The position numbers and the translations under genes are program-made. From Photobacterium lipolyticum (GTDB taxonomy: Bacteria; Pseudomonadota; Gammaproteobacteria; Enterobacterales; Vibrionaceae): a stretch of 33,300 nucleotides of DNA. Below are positions 30,266-33,300 of the stretch, in pieces (positions within the stretch are counted from its first letter, which is position 1; every line of letters starts with the position of its first letter). Under the pieces are notes generated by a model. That model saw nothing but the letters and a program-made list of their open reading frames with translations. It had not been told where the DNA came from and ran no database searches. The stretch is taken from contig NZ_PYMC01000028.1 of assembly GCF_003026475.1 (NCBI RefSeq), positions 1-33,300 of the forward strand. The letters are read 5' to 3'.

Positions 30266-32839
30266 ATGCGTCTTGACCGATTTACCAGCAAATTTCAAAT
30301 GGCGATCTCTGATGCTCAATCGCTGGCTTTAGGGCGAGACCATCAGTATATCGAACCCGCCCACCTGATGGTGGCGTTACTGAATCAGGATGGCAGCACA
30401 ATTCGCCCGTTGCTGACCATGCTGAATGTCGATATCTCCCAATTGCGCTCCAGCCTGGCAGAGCTGCTTGACCGTTTACCGAAAGTAACAGGTATTGGCG
30501 GCGACGTTCAGTTGTCACATGGCATGGGCATTTTACTCAACATGTGCGACAAGCTGGCACAGAAACGCAAAGATAAATTTATCTCTTCTGAATTGTTTAT
30601 TCTGGCTGCAGTGGATGACAACGGGCCACTCGGAAAGCTGTTGAAAGATTCAGGGCTGACAGCTGCAAACATTGAACAGGCGATTGATCAGGTGCGTGGC
30701 GGACAAAAAGTAGATGATCAAAATGCGGAAGAAAATCGTCAGGCCTTAGAAAAGTTCACCATTGATCTGACCGAGCGTGCAGAGCAGGGAAAGTTGGATC
30801 CTGTTATTGGTCGGGATGATGAGATCCGCCGTACGATTCAGGTTCTTCAGCGCCGAACTAAAAATAACCCGGTCATTATTGGCGAACCAGGGGTGGGTAA
30901 AACCGCCATCGTTGAAGGGCTGGCTCAGCGTATTGTGAACGGTGAAGTACCTGAAGGATTACGTAATAAGCGTGTGCTTTCTCTTGATATGGGCGCACTG
31001 ATTGCCGGTGCAAAATTTCGAGGTGAATTTGAAGAGCGTTTGAAATCGGTGTTAAACGAGCTTTCTCAAGAAGAAGGCAGCGTGATTTTATTCATTGATG
31101 AGTTGCATACCATGGTTGGCGCGGGTAAAGGCGAAGGATCAATGGATGCGGGCAATATGCTCAAGCCTGCGTTGGCCCGAGGCGAATTACACTGCGTGGG
31201 GGCGACTACCCTCGACGAATATCGAAAGTATATAGAGAAAGATGCAGCGTTGGAGCGTCGTTTCCAGAAAGTGCTGGTGGATGAGCCGACGGTTGAAGAT
31301 ACCATTGCCATATTACGTGGCTTGAAAGAGCGTTACGAGTTGCACCACCATGTAGAAATTACCGATCCGGCAATTGTCGCTGCAGCCAGGTTGTCTCACC
31401 GCTACGTCTCAGATCGCCAGTTGCCAGATAAAGCGATCGACTTAATCGATGAGGCAGCATCGAGCATTCGTATGCAGATTGATTCTAAGCCGGAATCCCT
31501 GGATCGATTGGAACGCCGTATCATCCAGCTCAAGATTGAACAGCAGGCGTTGGTAAAAGAAAGCGATGAAGCCAGTCAGAAGCGTCTGAGTGATCTGTGT
31601 AAAGAACTCGACAGTAAAGAGCGTGATTATGCCGAGCTGGAAGAAGTTTGGAATGCTGAAAAAGCAGCCCTGTCCGGTACGCAATACATTAAGTCCGAGC
31701 TGGAACAAGCCCGTACCGATATGGAAATTGCCCGCCGTGCTGGTGATCTGAATCGTATGTCGGAGCTGCAATACGGTAAAATCCCTGCGCTGGAAAAACA
31801 GCTGGATCTGGCAGCTCAAGCTGAAATGCAGGAAATGAGCCTGCTGAAAAATAAAGTTACAGAAGCTGAAATTGCAGAAGTGCTTTCTCGCCAGACCGGC
31901 ATTCCTGTGGCAAAAATGCTTGAAGGTGAGCGTGATAAGTTACTGCGTATGGAAGAGGAACTCCATAAGCGGGTTATTGGGCAGAATGAAGCGGTTGAGG
32001 CGGTATCGAATGCCATCCGCCGTAGCCGTGCGGGGTTATCTGATCCAAATCGCCCAATCGGTTCCTTCATATTTTTAGGCCCTACCGGGGTCGGTAAAAC
32101 AGAATTGTGTAAATCACTGGCTAACTTCCTGTTTGACAGTGAAGATAATATGGTTCGACTCGATATGTCGGAGTTCATGGAGAAACACTCGGTGGCGCGT
32201 TTGGTCGGTGCACCTCCCGGCTATGTTGGCTATGAAGAAGGGGGGTATTTGACAGAAGCCGTTCGTCGTCGCCCATACTCAGTCATTTTATTAGATGAAG
32301 TGGAAAAAGCGCACCCGGATGTCTTCAATATTCTGTTACAGGTGCTTGATGATGGTCGTCTGACTGATGGTCAGGGGCGCACCGTTGATTTTCGTAATAG
32401 TGTCATTATCATGACGTCCAACCTAGGTTCTGATCGTATTCAGGAGCACTTTGGTGAGTTGGATTACGAAGGTATTAAAAATATTGTAATGGAAGTGGTC
32501 GGCCAGCATTTCCGTCCGGAGTTTATTAACCGTGTTGATGAAACCGTTGTCTTCCACCCATTAGGTCAGGAAAACCTCAAGCATATAGCAGATATTCAGA
32601 TTGCACGTTTGATTAAACGTCTGGAAGAAAAAGACTATGTGCTTAACTTGCAAGAAAGTGCATTAGAGCTTATTGCTGAAGCGGGTTTTGATCCTGTCTT
32701 TGGTGCGCGTCCGCTGAAACGCGCCATTCAGCAGTATATTGAGAACCCGTTAGCGCAGGATATTCTGGCCGGTAAATTGGTGACCGGGAAAATCATCAAT
32801 ATAGAGGCTGAAGATGGGCATATTGTTGCGAAGCAATAA
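30266..32839 (+). CDS. clpB: ATP-dependent disaggregase ClpB
   Basis: This 857-residue hexameric AAA+ chaperone works with DnaK to extract and refold proteins from aggregates. The Clp N domain (1-145) is followed by NBD1 with Walker A GEPGVGKT at 206-213 and LFIDELHTMVGAGKGEG. A long coiled-coil middle domain (about 410-525; leucine- and glutamate-rich) precedes NBD2, with Walker A GPTGVGKT (about 605-612) and LLDEVEKAHPDVFN. It ends in the D2 small domain (FDPVFGARPLKRAIQQYIENPLA). The length equals E. coli ClpB. The middle domain and the lack of a ClpP-docking IGF loop separate it from ClpA and ClpC. GGGAGGA precedes the ATG, and a sigma-32 promoter drives it. Confidence 0.99.
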   Translation: MRLDRFTSKFQMAISDAQSLALGRDHQYIEPAHLMVALLNQDGSTIRPLLTMLNVDISQLRSSLAELLDRLPKVTGIGGDVQLSHGMGILLNMCDKLAQKRKDKFISSELFILAAVDDNGPLGKLLKDSGLTAANIEQAIDQVRGGQKVDDQNAEENRQALEKFTIDLTERAEQGKLDPVIGRDDEIRRTIQVLQRRTKNNPVIIGEPGVGKTAIVEGLAQRIVNGEVPEGLRNKRVLSLDMGALIAGAKFRGEFEERLKSVLNELSQEEGSVILFIDELHTMVGAGKGEGSMDAGNMLKPALARGELHCVGATTLDEYRKYIEKDAALERRFQKVLVDEPTVEDTIAILRGLKERYELHHHVEITDPAIVAAARLSHRYVSDRQLPDKAIDLIDEAASSIRMQIDSKPESLDRLERRIIQLKIEQQALVKESDEASQKRLSDLCKELDSKERDYAELEEVWNAEKAALSGTQYIKSELEQARTDMEIARRAGDLNRMSELQYGKIPALEKQLDLAAQAEMQEMSLLKNKVTEAEIAEVLSRQTGIPVAKMLEGERDKLLRMEEELHKRVIGQNEAVEAVSNAIRRSRAGLSDPNRPIGSFIFLGPTGVGKTELCKSLANFLFDSEDNMVRLDMSEFMEKHSVARLVGAPPGYVGYEEGGYLTEAVRRRPYSVILLDEVEKAHPDVFNILLQVLDDGRLTDGQGRTVDFRNSVIIMTSNLGSDRIQEHFGELDYEGIKNIVMEVVGQHFRPEFINRVDETVVFHPLGQENLKHIADIQIARLIKRLEEKDYVLNLQESALELIAEAGFDPVFGARPLKRAIQQYIENPLAQDILAGKLVTGKIINIEAEDGHIVAKQ

Positions 32840-32878
32840 CAGCTGTTAACTCTGTTTGAGTACCTCTTGTCATTATTT

Positions 32879-32911
32879 AAACACCTGCTTCTATCTGAAG
32901 CAGGTGTTTTT
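32879..32911 (+). terminator. Terminator of clpB
   Basis: An exact 13-bp stem (AAACACCTGCTTC at 32879-32891 with 32897-32909) has a five-base loop and a T run. Confidence 0.97.
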
Positions 32912-33037
32912 GTTTCTGGTAGAAGAGCAGGCAAACCGATAAAAGCAATTTTAAAGATAAATTTTAACCAAATAACGCGCTGTTGTTTGTATTTTATTCG
33001 GTTGGTTGTTTTTGATGACTTTTTTTCAAAAAAGCTA

Positions 33038-33065
33038 TTGCCAATGTGATCGAAGTCTCTATAAT
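33038..33065 (+). promoter_or_regulatory. Ribosomal RNA operon promoter (P1-like)
   Basis: TTGCCA (33038-33043) and a perfect TATAAT (33060-33065) have the 16-base spacer typical of rrn P1. An AT tract (TTTTTTTCAAAAAA) directly upstream fits an UP element, and the GC-rich discriminator GCCGCC fits ppGpp/DksA-responsive control. Confidence 0.9.
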
Positions 33066-33071
33066 GCCGCC

Positions 33072-33300
33072 TCACTGACTCGGAGCACGGCAACTTAAGC
33101 CGGTAACCACTCAGTATGTTCTTTAACAATTTGACCATGCAATCTGTGTGGGCACTCGTGAAATGATTCGTCGAAAGATTTATCAATGAACTGAGTGACC
33201 GAACGATATGGTTCCTGCAGAGGAATGATATTGGCACAGTCAATTTACGTTTCAACTTCGGTTGAAACAGAAAATCAGTAAAAATCATTGAGCCGTATCG
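33072..33300 (+). other. Leader of an rrn operon, 16S rRNA gene beyond the window
   Basis: The leader contains boxA, TGTTCTTTAACA at 33117-33128, the NusB/S10 antitermination signal. The following AATTTGACCATGCAATCTGT and CACAGTCAATTT stretches are typical of Vibrionaceae 16S leaders. A UUCG-capped perfect 8-bp hairpin (GTTTCAAC/GTTGAAAC) lies at 33249-33268. The mature 16S start (AAATTGAAGAGTTTGATC) is not reached. Confidence 0.88.

Noticed and set aside
32728..33288. 186-codon open frame on the minus strand
   Set aside because: It spans the clpB 3-prime end, its terminator and the rrn promoter and leader, and has no recognisable domain.

Overview
The window is chromosomal core DNA of a marine gammaproteobacterium of the family Vibrionaceae. 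The evidence is a Vibrio-like gene order (oadGAB, M16 peptidase, gshA, luxS, ffh-rpsP-rimM-trmD-rplS, aroF-tyrA, pheA, raiA, bamD, rluD-pgeF-clpB, then a ribosomal RNA promoter), ERIC-like repeats of the Vibrionaceae type, and CTA-rich leucine codons in ribosomal protein genes. Photobacterium or a close relative is my guess; the genus cannot be fixed by eye. I see no phage, integron, CRISPR array, transposase or toxin-antitoxin island.

Layout. 1-153: tRNA-Arg(ACG), probably the last of an array, with its terminator. 154-800: non-coding, with an ERIC-like element. 801-4080: sodium-pumping oxaloacetate decarboxylase oadGAB. 4251-8600: an MDR oxidoreductase, a yqaA membrane protein and a large M16 lipoprotein peptidase. 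8662-11929: gshA behind a perfect operator-like palindrome, an SLT-type lipoprotein, and luxS. 11970-14134 (minus): ypjD-yfjD, divergent from ffh. 14309-17883: ffh, then the rpsP-rimM-trmD-rplS operon behind its own promoter and a leader hairpin. 17959-18086: sixteen exact copies of an 8-bp repeat. 18203-22403 (minus): a CstA-type pyruvate transporter next to a BtsR/BtsS-like two-component pair, with three evenly spaced BtsR-like sites before the transporter. 22478-25035: TyrR-box-controlled aroF and tyrA. 25051-25259: two structured repeats. 25310-26720 (minus): pheA with a complete phenylalanine attenuator and leader peptide pheL. 26741-28274 (minus): raiA with a consensus CRP site, then bamD. 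28414-32911: rluD-pgeF, then clpB behind a sigma-32 promoter. 33038-33300: promoter, boxA and leader of an rrn operon whose 16S gene starts outside the window.

How the genes work together. Two themes recur: aromatic amino acid synthesis (AroF, TyrA and PheA, with TyrR and attenuation control both readable in the DNA) and pyruvate/oxaloacetate metabolism (OadGAB and the BtsSR-CstA cluster). The remainder is translation, protein export, envelope assembly and stress housekeeping. I found no clearly novel system. The points most worth checking are regulatory: the 20-bp-spaced BtsR-like repeats, the palindrome before gshA, the octanucleotide array after rplS, and the structured gap after gshA. Several start codons were moved inward from the longest open frame (SLT lipoprotein, ypjD, cstA, btsR, btsS, rluD, pgeF).
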